The notes under the pieces: generated by a model
Database searches by the model: none
The model's input: the letters and a program-made list of their open reading frames with translations, nothing else
Told to the model about the DNA's origin: nothing
DNA from: JAKOQB01 sp036824465
GTDB taxonomy: Bacteria; Pseudomonadota; Gammaproteobacteria; Burkholderiales; Burkholderiaceae_F
DNA length: 35,589 nucleotides
Assembly (NCBI GenBank): GCA_036824465.1
Contig: DAITAC010000040.1
Span: forward strand, 1-35,589
Reading direction: 5' to 3'
Translations under genes and position numbers: made by a program
Shown: positions 1 to 7,954 of the stretch, piece by piece
Layout: the number at the start of each line of letters is the position of its first letter
Position numbering within the stretch: the stretch's first letter is position 1

Positions 1-189
1 GCCCCTGGCCGCTTCCTCGATGCTGTCGCCGGCCTTTGCGATCTGCTGTCCGATTGCGACCCTGTCGACTTCCCTGCCGGCCTGCTCGGCCGGGCCCGCC
101 GACTTCTGGCAGCCGGGTAGCGCGGCAAGCAACGCCGCCATGACCGGCCGGTCTCTTACCGTTCTTTCAGCCGCCGCGCCCGCCACCAT
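1..189 (-). CDS. Small lipoprotein, 3' end cut off by the window edge
   Basis: The minus strand reads as an open frame from ATG at 189 to the window edge. A short hydrophobic stretch (residues about 16-26, VMAALLAALPG) ends in a lipobox-like L-P-G-C with the candidate lipidated Cys at residue 27. The part after Cys is hydrophilic (QKSAGPAEQAGREVDR, then a second stretch with IGQQIAKAGDSIEEAA). This resembles the small YtxH/apolipophorin-like Ala/Glu/Lys-rich lipoproteins common in Burkholderiales, which are tethered to a membrane by the lipid and have no known enzymatic role. The start is uncertain: ATG at 141 would leave a signal of only ten residues, so the upstream ATG is preferred. The C-terminus lies outside the window. 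Confidence 0.5.
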   Translation of the reverse strand, partial: MVAGAAAERTVRDRPVMAALLAALPGCQKSAGPAEQAGREVDRVAIGQQIAKAGDSIEEAARG

Positions 190-485
190 GCATGTAGCCT
201 GGGCTGCGCACCGTGAACTGCATTGACCGGGCTCAGTCGGCTCTGCTGTCGTGGCAGTCTGTTGCCGCGGAACAGCGCGGGCGCCTGCAGTGCCATGGCG
301 TGACCGGCGTACGGACCAGGCACTACGCGATGCATACGAGTTTTTCTGGGAGAAGGTCGACGCGCTGGTTGTCCTGCATGAGTGCCTGACGAGCGCTGAA
401 GTGCCGGCACCCAAGAGGGCTCCTGGACGTCGCGTCACAGGGTTGTCGCCGGTCTGCTGGAATCGCCCCGCGCGCGGGCCGTCTA
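190..485. other. Intergenic, no supported gene
   Basis: About 296 bases between the partial lipoprotein gene and the end of the flavoprotein gene. Both genes lie on the minus strand, so this stretch is downstream of one and upstream of the other. Short open frames exist on both strands, but none matches a family I recognise. I see no clear terminator or copy of the 16-bp dyad found elsewhere. Confidence 0.4.
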
Positions 486-1712
486 CTATCGCCTGATGGT
501 CCTGAGATCGGGCAGCTTCCTGAACTCGGCCAGAGACATCAGCTGCGGCAGGGCCAGCTCTCGCCAGCTGCGCCACAGCCGGCCGGCTGCGGCCGGCAAT
601 GTGGTCAGCACGCTGCCCGGCGCCATCTGCGCCATGAACACCTGATAGACGCCTTCCTTCGCGCCCGCCAACACCTTGCTGGCGAGCACGGTGCGGCCTG
701 CGACCAGATAGGTCTGCAGGTCACCGAACGCAATCAGGACCGGATTCGACGCCGGCTTGAAGGGCTTGAGCGCGCGCCCGTCGAGCACGCGCGCGACGTT
801 GGCCGCGGCGAGCGCACCCATGTCGATGGCGTTGTAGGCCTGCTTGGCGACGGGATGCGGCAGCAGCGCCGCGTCGCCGACGACGAAGGTGTTGTCGAAG
901 TGCCGGCTCTGCAGCGTGGGGTGCACGTCGGCCCAGACCTGCGGCGGCGGCGCCAGGCCCGACGCGCGCAACAGCGCTGGCGCTGCCAGCCCGGCCGTCC
1001 ACAGCGTAAGCGCGGAGCGCAGCCGCGTGCCGTCGGCCAGGCGCACACCCTGGGCCGAGACGCGGGCAATCGTCGTCGCGGTACGGAAGGTCACCGCATA
1101 GGGTTCGCACAGGCGGCGCAGGTCGGCATCCAGTGACGCCGGCAGGCCTGGCAACAGCCGCGTGCCGGCCTCGACCAGTTCGACCGACAGCTGGGCATCG
1201 TCGCGGTGGCGACGCAGGATCTCGCCCAGCGCCTCGATGCCCGACAGGCCGCCGCCCGCGATCACGATGCGCACAGGCTTGCCCTGCCGCATGAGCGCGC
1301 GCAGCCTGCGCTCGATCGCCAGGCCGTCGGCGACGCTGCGAAACGGCATGGCGTGGCGGGCGACGCCCGGGATGTGATGGGTGTTCCACAGCGCACCCAC
1401 GGCCACGATGCAGGCATCGAAGTCCAGTTCGCGACCGCCGGCGGTGGCGAGCCGGCCCTGCGCCGGTTGCAGCGCGGTCACGCGATCGCGCAGGAAGTGG
1501 TGCCCCGCCTGCTTGACGATGGCGGCGCGGTCCAGACGCAGCCCCTGGGGCGTCTTCACGCTCGACAGGATCTCGTGGATGCCGGGTGCCCACTCGAAGT
1601 GCCTGGACGGGTCGATGACCGTCACCTCATGGCGCCGCGACAACTTGATGGCGGCCGTCAGGCCAGCGAAGTTGCCGCCGACGATGACGATGTGCTTGCG
1701 TTTTTCGGTCAT
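486..1712 (-). CDS. NAD(P)/FAD-dependent oxidoreductase (NDH-2-like)
   Basis: 408 residues, the usual size of type II NADH dehydrogenase-like flavoproteins (pyridine nucleotide-disulphide oxidoreductase fold). Residues 8-24 form the first dinucleotide fold with VGGNFAG, which binds FAD. Residues 149-165 form the second with AGGGLSG, which binds NAD(P)H. NTFVVGDAALLPHP at 274-287 is the second FAD-contacting motif. No redox-active CxxC pair is present, so a disulphide reductase is unlikely; NADH:quinone-type or ferredoxin/quinone reductase activity is inferred from the fold only. The C-terminal tail (about 320-408) is amphipathic and could touch the membrane, as in NDH-2. It is the last gene of the minus-strand series, 60 bp after the AI-2E gene. 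No strong ribosome binding site precedes the ATG. The electron acceptor cannot be read from sequence. Confidence 0.85.
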   Translation of the reverse strand: MTEKRKHIVIVGGNFAGLTAAIKLSRRHEVTVIDPSRHFEWAPGIHEILSSVKTPQGLRLDRAAIVKQAGHHFLRDRVTALQPAQGRLATAGGRELDFDACIVAVGALWNTHHIPGVARHAMPFRSVADGLAIERRLRALMRQGKPVRIVIAGGGLSGIEALGEILRRHRDDAQLSVELVEAGTRLLPGLPASLDADLRRLCEPYAVTFRTATTIARVSAQGVRLADGTRLRSALTLWTAGLAAPALLRASGLAPPPQVWADVHPTLQSRHFDNTFVVGDAALLPHPVAKQAYNAIDMGALAAANVARVLDGRALKPFKPASNPVLIAFGDLQTYLVAGRTVLASKVLAGAKEGVYQVFMAQMAPGSVLTTLPAAAGRLWRSWRELALPQLMSLAEFRKLPDLRTIRR

Positions 1713-1772
1713 GGGGTTATGCGTCCAGGCAGGGGGTGACGCGCAGTATGGTCGAGCGCGGACCGGCGTAGT

Positions 1773-2837
1773 TCATCGACCGGCGCTGCCATAGATGTGC
1801 CACACCGCAACGAACATTGCCGCGATGGCCGGGCCGAGCACGAAGCCGTTGATGCCGAACACCGACATGCCGCCCAGTGTGGTGATCAGCACCACGTAGT
1901 CCGGCAGGCGCGTGTCCTTGCCCACCAGCAGCGGGCGCAAGAGGTTGTCCACCAGGCCGATCACCAGCACGCCCCAAGCCGTGAGCGCCAGGCCCTGCCA
2001 GAGCGCGCCGGTGACGAGGAAGTACAGCGCCACCGGCACCCACACCAGCCCTGCGCCGACGGCCGGCAGCAGCGACAGGAAGGTCATGGCCACCGCCCAC
2101 AGCAAAGCACCCTTGACGCCGAGGAACCAGAACGCCAGTCCGCCGAGCAGGCCCTGCAGCGCGGCCACCAGCAAGTTTCCTTTGACGGTGGCGCGGATCA
2201 CGACCGTGAACTTGGCCGACAACTCCTTCAGGTGCGCCGGCGCCAGCGGAATCGCGTGGCGCATGGCGCGCGCGAGATCATCGCCGTCGCGGATCAGGAA
2301 GAACGCGAGGTACAGCGTGATGAACAGCTGGACGATGAACTCGAACGTGTTCTGGCCGATGCCCAGCGCCTGGGTGGCGATGAACTGGCTGCCCTGCGCC
2401 AGCGCGGCGACGAGGCGGCGCTGCACGGTGGCGAAGTCGACCAGCCCGAAGCGGTCGAGCCATCGGGTGATCCCGTCGGGCAGCGCGTCGAACACGCCAT
2501 GGAAGTACAGGGCCGGATTCAACTCGCCCGATTGCAGGTGCTCGTACACGTCGCTGGCCTCGCGCACCAGCGCGACGCCGATCAGCACCGTGGGTAGCAC
2601 CACCAGCAGCAGCACCACCAGCAGCGTGGCCAGCGCGGCCGGAGTGCGTCGCTGCCTCAGGCGCGGCAGCAGGCGGCGGTACAGCGGCGCGAACAGCAGC
2701 GCGATGACCGTGCCCCACAGGATGGTGCCGTAGAACGGCAGCAGGATCCAAGCCATCGCGGCCGACACCGCCGCCAGCAACAGCAGCAGCGCGCGCCGCT
2801 CGAGGGGCGTCGGTTCGTGCTCAGGCAGCGTGGGCAT
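1773..2837 (-). CDS. AI-2E family transporter (PerM/TqsA-like)
   Basis: 354 residues with the typical pattern of the AI-2E transporter family: two hydrophobic hairpins at about 14-50 and 65-90, a soluble segment at about 90-160, then membrane helices at about 165-182, 220-280 and from 285 to the end. The late segment with GKDTRLPDYVVLITTLGG followed by NGFVLGPAIAAMF is a hallmark of the family. These are inner-membrane proteins. Some export autoinducer-2 or act as ion antiporters, but most members have no assigned substrate, and none can be assigned here. Its ATG lies inside the end of the ABC ATPase gene (17-bp overlap), which implies co-transcription and coupled translation. The shared operon does not by itself show a shared function. 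Confidence 0.88.
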   Translation of the reverse strand: MPTLPEHEPTPLERRALLLLLAAVSAAMAWILLPFYGTILWGTVIALLFAPLYRRLLPRLRQRRTPAALATLLVVLLLVVLPTVLIGVALVREASDVYEHLQSGELNPALYFHGVFDALPDGITRWLDRFGLVDFATVQRRLVAALAQGSQFIATQALGIGQNTFEFIVQLFITLYLAFFLIRDGDDLARAMRHAIPLAPAHLKELSAKFTVVIRATVKGNLLVAALQGLLGGLAFWFLGVKGALLWAVAMTFLSLLPAVGAGLVWVPVALYFLVTGALWQGLALTAWGVLVIGLVDNLLRPLLVGKDTRLPDYVVLITTLGGMSVFGINGFVLGPAIAAMFVAVWHIYGSAGR

Positions 2838-3567
2838 CGGCCGGCTCGGGGTTGGCTGCCGCGACCACGGCCTCGTCGCGTTCGATGCGGCCGTCGATGA
2901 GTTCGATCACTCGGTCGCAACGTGCGGCAAGCCGCGGGTCGTGGGTGACGAGCAGGAACGAGACCTTCAGCGCGGCGTGCATGCGTCGCATGACGTCGAA
3001 GACCTCGTTGGCGGACTTGGTGTCGAGGTTGCCGGTGGGCTCGTCCGCCAGCACCAGGTGTGGCTCGAGCACCAGGGCGCGGGCGATCGCCACGCGCTGC
3101 TGCATGCCGCCCGAAAGTTCGCCCGGGCGCTTGGCCACGGCCTCTTCGAGTCCGACCGACTTCAGCACCGAAAGCGCACGCTGGAGTTGCTCGGGCGTGA
3201 CGCAGCCTTCCCGCATCAGCGCCGGCAGGGTCACGTTCTCAAGAGCCGTGAAGGCCGGCAGCAAGTGATGGAACTGGAACACGAAGCCCAGCGTGGCGCG
3301 CCGCCGCAGCGTCTGCCCGGCGTCGTTCAGGGCATTCGTTTCCTGGCCTTCGATGCGGTAGCTGCCGGATGTGGCGCCCTCCAACAGGCCGACGATGTTG
3401 AGCAGCGTGCTCTTGCCCGACCCCGAGGGTCCGATCAGGGCCACGAACTCGCCGCGGGCGATCTGAAACGATAGGCCGTGCAGCACCTCGGCCTCGTTGG
3501 GCAGGCCGGCGTTGTAGGTCTTGTGGATGTCGCTGAGTTCGATCAGCGGTGCGGTGGATTCAGTCAT
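2821..3567 (-). CDS. ABC transporter ATP-binding protein (LolD/MacB type)
   Basis: 248 residues from the ATG at 3567. This start overlaps the permease stop codon by one base (TGATG) and begins MTESTAPLIELSDIHKTYN, as in LolD/MacB-type ATPases; longer upstream readings are permease sequence. Walker A GPSGSGKST is at 46-54, Q-loop Gln98, signature LSGGMQQ at 151-157, Walker B LVLADEP at 171-177 and H-loop His209. All catalytic elements are intact. Such ATPases drive FtsX-like permeases that move lipoproteins, peptides or drugs toward the periplasm or across the envelope by mechanotransmission. With the adaptor and permease encoded just upstream, this looks like a three-part efflux or export system. 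The substrate is unknown. Confidence 0.93.
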   Translation of the reverse strand: MTESTAPLIELSDIHKTYNAGLPNEAEVLHGLSFQIARGEFVALIGPSGSGKSTLLNIVGLLEGATSGSYRIEGQETNALNDAGQTLRRRATLGFVFQFHHLLPAFTALENVTLPALMREGCVTPEQLQRALSVLKSVGLEEAVAKRPGELSGGMQQRVAIARALVLEPHLVLADEPTGNLDTKSANEVFDVMRRMHAALKVSFLLVTHDPRLAARCDRVIELIDGRIERDEAVVAAANPEPADAHAA

Positions 3568-4805
3568 CACATGCGGATCGCCAGTGCCGGGTCGAGCTTG
3601 GCGGCACGCCGTGCCGGTGCGACCGCAGCCAGCACGCCGCACAGCGTGGCCACGCCGGCCACCTGCAGCGCCAGGGGCAGATGAAGCGTGATCACGAACA
3701 GCGGCAGCCCGTCGTCGCCCAGCGCCAGGCGCGAGAAGGCCCAGATCAAGCCCACCCCAAGCACGACGCCCAGGGCCGAACCGATGGCGCCGACGATCGC
3801 GCCTTGCAGCAGGAAGATGCGCAGCACCTGCCCCTGCGTGGCACCCATCGCGCGCAGGATGCCGATCTCGCGGCGCTTCTGCACGACCGACACCACCAGC
3901 ACGCTGGCGATGCCCAGCACCACCACCACCATCACCACGGCGCGGATCACGCCGGTGCTGACCGACTGCGCGTTGAGGGCCGACACGAGTTGCGAGTTGG
4001 CCTCCTGCCAGCTCTCGACCTTGTAAGGCAACCGCGTTGCAAGTTCGGTGGCGAGCGTCTGTGCCGACCAGATGTCGTGCAGCGTCAGCTCCAGGCTGGT
4101 CGCGCCGCCCGGCAGCCCGACCAGGCTTTGCGCCGTGCGCAGCGGCACCACCACCGTGCGGCGGTTGAGCTCGCGTTGGCCCAGGTCCACCAGCGCGGTG
4201 ATGCGCAGCGAATCGGTGATGCCAGCGGCACCGCTGCCGGTGGCCAGGCCGATGCGGTCACCCACGCGCACGCCCAGATCATCGGCCAGCTCGCGGCCGA
4301 TGATGCCCTCGCCGGGCAAGAGCCGCGCTGTGCCGGCGATCACCTTCGCTCGCAGGCCGACGATGCGGTCGTAGCGATCCAGATCGACGCCGATCAGCGA
4401 GATCGACTTCGAGGCTTCTCCGCGCAGCGCGAGGCCCGCCCCCGTGAGCGTGGGCGACACCGCGGCCACACCGGGCACGGCTTCGAGCAGCGGTACGAGC
4501 GCCTGCCAGTTGGCGATCGAGCGCGGCCGCTGCGCGCGCGGCTGGGTCTGCGTCAGCAGCACGCTGCGGCCGGCCAGCACAAGCGCCGGCGCGACCACAT
4601 CATCGCGCTCGCTCAGCGTCACATGCGCCTGCGCGCCGAGCGTCTTGTCCAGCGTGTTCTTCTGCAGCCCGGTGATCAGCGCCGAGATGTAGGCCACCAC
4701 CGCCACGCCCGCAGCCACGCCGACGATGATCAGCAGCGTCTGCACGCGACCTTCGCGCAGGAAGCGCGTGGCCACGCAGCGTTCGAAGCCGAAGGTGTGC
4801 AGCAT
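3567..4805 (-). CDS. ABC transporter permease, FtsX/MacB-LolCE-like
   Basis: 412 residues from the ATG at 4805, which overlaps the adaptor stop codon by one base (TGATG). One membrane helix near residues 22-44 is followed by a periplasmic domain of about 240 residues, then three helices at about 285-307, 325-355 and 377-400. This is the four-helix layout of the FtsX-like permease family (MacB periplasmic core plus FtsX domain). The conserved cytoplasmic segment QKRREIGILRAMGAT at about 309-323 is the coupling helix that contacts the ATPase. Partners are the adjacent ATPase (2821-3567) and HlyD-type adaptor (4805-6085). Whether it extracts lipoproteins like LolCE or exports small molecules like MacB cannot be decided, but the adaptor favours export. 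Confidence 0.9.
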   Translation of the reverse strand: MLHTFGFERCVATRFLREGRVQTLLIIVGVAAGVAVVAYISALITGLQKNTLDKTLGAQAHVTLSERDDVVAPALVLAGRSVLLTQTQPRAQRPRSIANWQALVPLLEAVPGVAAVSPTLTGAGLALRGEASKSISLIGVDLDRYDRIVGLRAKVIAGTARLLPGEGIIGRELADDLGVRVGDRIGLATGSGAAGITDSLRITALVDLGQRELNRRTVVVPLRTAQSLVGLPGGATSLELTLHDIWSAQTLATELATRLPYKVESWQEANSQLVSALNAQSVSTGVIRAVVMVVVVLGIASVLVVSVVQKRREIGILRAMGATQGQVLRIFLLQGAIVGAIGSALGVVLGVGLIWAFSRLALGDDGLPLFVITLHLPLALQVAGVATLCGVLAAVAPARRAAKLDPALAIRM

Positions 4806-6085
4806 CACCGGCTCATTGCATTGCTCATCGCCGCGCCAGCATCCTCGCGCGTGCGCCGCGCGGCCGTGGCGGCGGGAGCAGTGACATCGGCGTGTACACG
4901 GCGGCCAGGCTTGGGGGCGTCGCCGATCAGCACGTGGTCGTCGGCTGCCAAGCCTTCGAGCACCTCGGCGGTCTCGAGCGCACGCAGGCCCAGGCGCAGC
5001 GTGCGCTGTTCGACGCGGCCACCGCGTTCGATCCATACCACGGGCTCTTCGGCCGCAGCATCACCGCGCAAGGCGGCCAGCGGCAGCACCAGCACGGCAT
5101 CGCGGCGCGCGGTCTCGACTTCCACCGACAAGCTCATGTCCTCGCGCAGGAACGCTGGGGGGGCTTGTGGCAACGAAAACTTGACCTCGATCGAGCCGCG
5201 CTGCGCATCCACCAGCGGCGCGATCGACAACACGCGGGCGGAAAAACGCTGACCCGGAAAGGCATCGGCGACCACCATCGCGCTCTGGCCTACCTGAAGC
5301 TGCTCGAGAAAGCGCTCGTCCACCTGCGCTGCCAGTTGCGGCGCGCCGGTGAGCGCCAAGGTCACCAGCGCGCGGCCGGGCTGCACGATCTGGCCGGGCT
5401 CGACCAGCCGCGCCAGCACGCGGGCATCGGCCGGCGCCGTAAGCACCGCCTGCGCCAGCCGGGCGCGTGCGGCCTCAGTGGTTGCCGCAGCCAGACCCTG
5501 TTGCGCCTGCGCTTGCTGGATCTCGGTTCCGGGGTCGGCGACGGCCGCACGCTGCGCCTGCGTGCCGGCGAGCTGCGCTTGTGCCACCGCCACCGCGCGC
5601 TGGGCCTCGTCCAAGCGGGCCGGGCTGAGAAAGCCTTGGGCGACGAGCTCCTGCGTGCGCCGAAACTCGGCCTGTGCGCCGATGAGCACCGAATCGGATT
5701 GCACCACCGCGGCCTGCGCGCTGTTGCGCCCGGTGCTGCGCAGCCCGCTCGAACGCGCGGCGGCCTGGCGTTCGCTGGCCTGCGCCTGCGCCAGTGCGGC
5801 GTGCAACTCGTCGCTTTCCAGGCGCACGAGCAGCTCGCCCGCGCGCACCTGTTGACCTTCGACCACCGCCACCTGCAGCACCCGCCCCGTGACGGTGCTG
5901 CCGATGTCCACACGGGAAGCCGTGGCCACGCGGGCCGAGAACTGCAGCGTGCGCACCAGCGGAGCGATCTGCAAGGTCACCGCATCGGCACGCGGCGAGC
6001 GCAAGAACCAGCCGCCGAGCAGCGCGGCGGCGACGATGCACCCGGCGGCGATGATCCAGACCGAACGGCGGCTCAGCGATCCCAT
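4805..6085 (-). CDS. HlyD/MacA-type periplasmic adaptor subunit
   Basis: 426 residues. An uncleaved signal anchor (residues about 8-28) is followed by a barrel-sandwich half-motif around DIGSTVTGRVLQVAVVEGQQ (60-79), a long Ala/Gln-rich coiled coil (about 85-200), the second half-motif with LTAPADARVLARLVEPGQIV, and a beta-barrel/membrane-proximal region to the C-terminus. This is the standard order in membrane fusion proteins of the HlyD/RND-adaptor family. It would sit in the periplasm and link the FtsX-type permease to an outer-membrane channel; no TolC-like gene is in the window. The stop overlaps the permease start. The ATG directly follows the stop of a 20-codon ORF (TGAATG) and has a poor ribosome binding site of its own, so translation may be coupled. 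Confidence 0.9.
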   Translation of the reverse strand: MGSLSRRSVWIIAAGCIVAAALLGGWFLRSPRADAVTLQIAPLVRTLQFSARVATASRVDIGSTVTGRVLQVAVVEGQQVRAGELLVRLESDELHAALAQAQASERQAAARSSGLRSTGRNSAQAAVVQSDSVLIGAQAEFRRTQELVAQGFLSPARLDEAQRAVAVAQAQLAGTQAQRAAVADPGTEIQQAQAQQGLAAATTEAARARLAQAVLTAPADARVLARLVEPGQIVQPGRALVTLALTGAPQLAAQVDERFLEQLQVGQSAMVVADAFPGQRFSARVLSIAPLVDAQRGSIEVKFSLPQAPPAFLREDMSLSVEVETARRDAVLVLPLAALRGDAAAEEPVVWIERGGRVEQRTLRLGLRALETAEVLEGLAADDHVLIGDAPKPGRRVHADVTAPAATAARRTREDAGAAMSNAMSR

Positions 6086-6148
6086 TCAGTGCTTGCGCCC
6101 GCCCGGCGCCCGCAGTACAGCGATGGCGGCGATCCGGGTCACGTTCAT
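6086..6148 (-). CDS. Possible 20-residue coupling ORF before the adaptor gene
   Basis: The frame begins at ATG 6148, encodes MNVTRIAAIAVLRAPGGRKH, and stops directly next to the adaptor ATG. Its ATG overlaps the stop of another small ORF (6145-6231) in a four-base ATGA. No family is recognised. It may be a leader or coupling peptide, or a chance frame; the only evidence is the tight stop/start arrangement and the weak ribosome binding site of the adaptor gene. Confidence 0.3.
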   Translation of the reverse strand: MNVTRIAAIAVLRAPGGRKH

Positions 6149-6231
6149 CGCGTTGCCGTTGCCCTGCGCTGCAGGCGCCCGCCTGCAAAAGGCCGGATCA
6201 CGATCAACACACGGGCGTTGGTTCCGAGCAT
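6145..6231 (-). CDS. Possible 28-residue leader ORF of the export operon
   Basis: The ATG at 6231 is preceded by a good ribosome binding site (AGGAGA, then six bases). The ORF encodes 28 residues with a short hydrophobic stretch (ARVLIVIRPFAGG) and an Arg-rich end. Its stop overlaps the next small ORF (ATGA). If real, it would be the first translated frame of the minus-strand operon. There is no homology I recognise; a chance ORF remains quite possible. Confidence 0.3.
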   Translation of the reverse strand: MLGTNARVLIVIRPFAGGRLQRRATATR

Positions 6232-6301
6232 GCGCGTTCTCCTGGGGCTGCGTGCTTGCACGTGCGCCGGGATTTGGCGCTTGATCAAGACTCCGCTGAA
6301 A

Positions 6302-6342
6302 GTTATCTCTTGCCGATGACTTCGTCTGTTCGAGAGCGCACA
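6302..6342 (-). promoter_or_regulatory. Exact copy of the 16-bp dyad with -10-like hexamer, toward the export operon
   Basis: TGTTCGAGAGCGCACA at 6327-6342 is an exact match to TGTTCG-N4-CGCACA. Read on the minus strand, a -10-like GATAAC (6307-6302) starts 35 bp from the start of the dyad, placing the dyad centre near -40 for a transcript into the small ORFs and adaptor gene. The dyad match is seen directly; the promoter role is inferred. Confidence 0.55.
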
Positions 6343-6353
6343 CAGGAGCGCAG

Positions 6354-6397
6354 TGTTCGTTGTCGCACAGACCTGTAGTCGCCCACAGGTCTAGGCT
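6354..6397 (+). promoter_or_regulatory. Exact copy of the 16-bp dyad with -10-like hexamer, toward the PRC-barrel gene
   Basis: TGTTCGTTGTCGCACA at 6354-6369 matches TGTTCG-N4-CGCACA exactly and starts 27 bp after the neighbouring copy. A weak -10-like TAGGCT begins at 6392, 38 bp from the start of the dyad, in the direction of the gene at 6455. The predicted leader would be about 50 bases. Confidence 0.55.
6369..6392. repeat. Inverted repeat AGACCTGT-N8-ACAGGTCT
   Basis: Two perfect 8-bp arms (6369-6376 and 6385-6392) flank AGTCGCCC. The left arm touches the end of the 16-bp dyad, and the right arm runs into the -10-like hexamer. It could be a second operator overlapping the PRC-barrel promoter or a hairpin at the transcript start. 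Confidence 0.45.
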
Positions 6398-6454
6398 CCG
6401 TGCACCGGTCATTGCGCCGGTCCGAATGCCACTTCACTGCCCCAAGGAACCACG

Positions 6455-6865
6455 ATGAATACCGACTACATCTCGCGCGACAACTTTGGCATGTACGCTG
6501 GCAGAGCAGAAGGCCCCGGTCCGGCGCTGATGGGTGCAAACACCTTGCTGGGCAACCACGTCTACAACCGTGACGGCGAGGACCTGGGCGACATCAGGGA
6601 GTTCATGATGGACATGGCCACGGGCAGGATCGCCTACAGGGTGCTGTCCTTCGGCGGGCTGCTCGGCATGGGCGACAAGCTCTTTGCCGTGCCCTGGGCT
6701 GCGCTGACGCTGGACACCGTGAACAAGCGCTTCACGCTGGGCGTTTCCAAGTCGGCGCTGAAAGACGCGCCCGGTTTCGACAAAGACAAGTGGCCCAAGA
6801 TGTCCGACCGCACCTGGGCCAGCGGCGTGCATAAGTTCTACGGCACGAGCCATGGCAGCGATTGA
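6455..6865 (+). CDS. PRC-barrel domain protein
   Basis: 136 residues. Residues about 28-105 form a PRC-barrel: GANTLLGNHVYNRDGEDLGD, then a strand set with ATGRIAYRVLSFGGLLG and KLFAVPWAALTLD. The tail DKWPKMSDRTWASGVHKFYG is shared by a group of short stand-alone PRC-barrel proteins found near stress genes in Burkholderiales. PRC-barrels are small beta-barrels that bind proteins or RNA (photoreaction centre H subunit, RimM); no enzyme activity is expected. No signal peptide, so cytoplasmic. AAGGAA lies six bases before the ATG. Two copies of the 16-bp dyad lie upstream, so it is probably co-regulated with the other dyad-linked genes. A hairpin follows the stop. Confidence 0.88.
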   Translation: MNTDYISRDNFGMYAGRAEGPGPALMGANTLLGNHVYNRDGEDLGDIREFMMDMATGRIAYRVLSFGGLLGMGDKLFAVPWAALTLDTVNKRFTLGVSKSALKDAPGFDKDKWPKMSDRTWASGVHKFYGTSHGSD

Positions 6866-6869
6866 GCTC

Positions 6870-6896
6870 AAGCCGCGCCGTCGTCTGGCGCGGCTT
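6870..6896 (+). terminator. Hairpin after the PRC-barrel gene
   Basis: A perfect 10-bp stem (AAGCCGCGCC / GGCGCGGCTT) with a 7-base loop begins four bases after the stop codon. No long T-run follows, so termination may be partial and let some transcripts reach the CDF gene, whose ATG is 24 bases further on. Confidence 0.6.
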
Positions 6897-6919
6897 GATC
6901 GTTGTGCCCTCAAGCGCGC

Positions 6920-7912
6920 ATGGCAGCCTCGCGGTTCGCGACCTACGGCGCCATCTACGGCGCGATCGTGGCCAACCTCGCGATCGCGATCACGAAGTTC
7001 GTGGTCGCCGGCATCACGGACAGCTCGGCGATGCTCTCCGAAGGCATCCACTCGTCGGTGGATACCTTCAACGGCATCCTGCTGCTTGTCGGCATCCGGC
7101 TGAGCCAACGTCCGGCCACGCCCGAGCATCCGTTCGGGCATGGCAAGGAGTTGTACTTCTGGAGCCTCATCGTCGCGGTGCTGATCTTCGGCCTCGGCGG
7201 TGGCGTGTCTTTCTACGAAGGAGTGCAGCACATCCGCCATCCGCCGCCGCTGCACGATCCGACCTGGAACTACGTCGTGCTCGCGGCCGCTGCGGTGTTC
7301 GAAAGCATCAGCTTCGCGATCGCGCTGCGTCAGTTCCGCCGCCAGGCGGGCACCACGCCGTTCTGGGAAGCCGTTCGCCGCAGCAAGGATCCCACCACCT
7401 ACACCGTGCTGGCCGAAGACGCCGCCGCGCTCGCGGGCCTGGCGATCGCCGCGCTGGGCATCGCGCTGAGCCATGCGCTGCAGATGCCCGAACTCGACGG
7501 CGCGGCCTCGGTGCTCATCGGCGTGCTGCTGGCCGGCGTGGCCACGCTGCTGACCCGGGAGTCACGCGGGCTGCTCATCGGCGAGGGCATTCGGCCCGAG
7601 ACGGCGCGCGCGATCCGCAGCATCGCCGCCGCGCAACCCGGTGTGCGCGACGTAGGGCGCGTGCTGTCGATGTACGTTGGGCCTGACGATGCCCTGGTCA
7701 CGATGGACCTGAACTTCGACGACGGCACCACCGCCGCCGCGGCGGCGACGGCCATCGCCGAAATCGAGCACCAGGTGCACGAGCGCTACCCGATGATCAG
7801 GCGGCTGTTTATCGAAGCCGGTGCGGGACCACGGCAACAGCGCTGGTCGCGGCCGGACGCGATCCGCAGGGTGGCCGACAGTGAGCCCGTCGAGCAATCT
7901 CCGCAGCCCTAG
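6920..7912 (+). CDS. Cation diffusion facilitator (CDF) family transporter
   Basis: 330 residues from ATG 6920; a TTG at 6902 would add six residues. Helices lie at about 10-30, 50-62, 78-98, 115-136, 165-185 and 195-212, followed by a cytoplasmic metal-binding domain to about 300, the normal CDF plan. SEGIHSSVD (40-48) in helix 2 supplies the His44/Asp48 metal ligands, PFGHGKE (71-77) is the family signature, and EDAAALAG (166-173) in helix 5 carries the second acidic pair. These proteins export Zn, Fe, Co or Mn by proton antiport across the inner membrane. The helix-5 Glu-Asp instead of His-x3-Asp resembles the subgroup without clear Zn preference, so the metal is left open. No good ribosome binding site is visible. 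Confidence 0.9.
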   Translation: MAASRFATYGAIYGAIVANLAIAITKFVVAGITDSSAMLSEGIHSSVDTFNGILLLVGIRLSQRPATPEHPFGHGKELYFWSLIVAVLIFGLGGGVSFYEGVQHIRHPPPLHDPTWNYVVLAAAAVFESISFAIALRQFRRQAGTTPFWEAVRRSKDPTTYTVLAEDAAALAGLAIAALGIALSHALQMPELDGAASVLIGVLLAGVATLLTRESRGLLIGEGIRPETARAIRSIAAAQPGVRDVGRVLSMYVGPDDALVTMDLNFDDGTTAAAAATAIAEIEHQVHERYPMIRRLFIEAGAGPRQQRWSRPDAIRRVADSEPVEQSPQP

Positions 7913-7954
7913 GCGCCCACGGCCGCCATCGCCGCAAAAAGGTGGCAGCTCCCG

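Noticed and set aside
3549..5252. Long plus-strand open frame (567 codons) across the ABC permease and adaptor genes
   Set aside because: It is antisense to three well-supported genes and is rich in Arg, His and Gln as expected from the reverse complement of GC-rich coding DNA. No domain is recognisable.
6434..7474. Minus-strand open frame of 346 codons opposite the PRC-barrel and CDF genes
   Set aside because: Both opposite-strand genes have family motifs and the antisense product has none.
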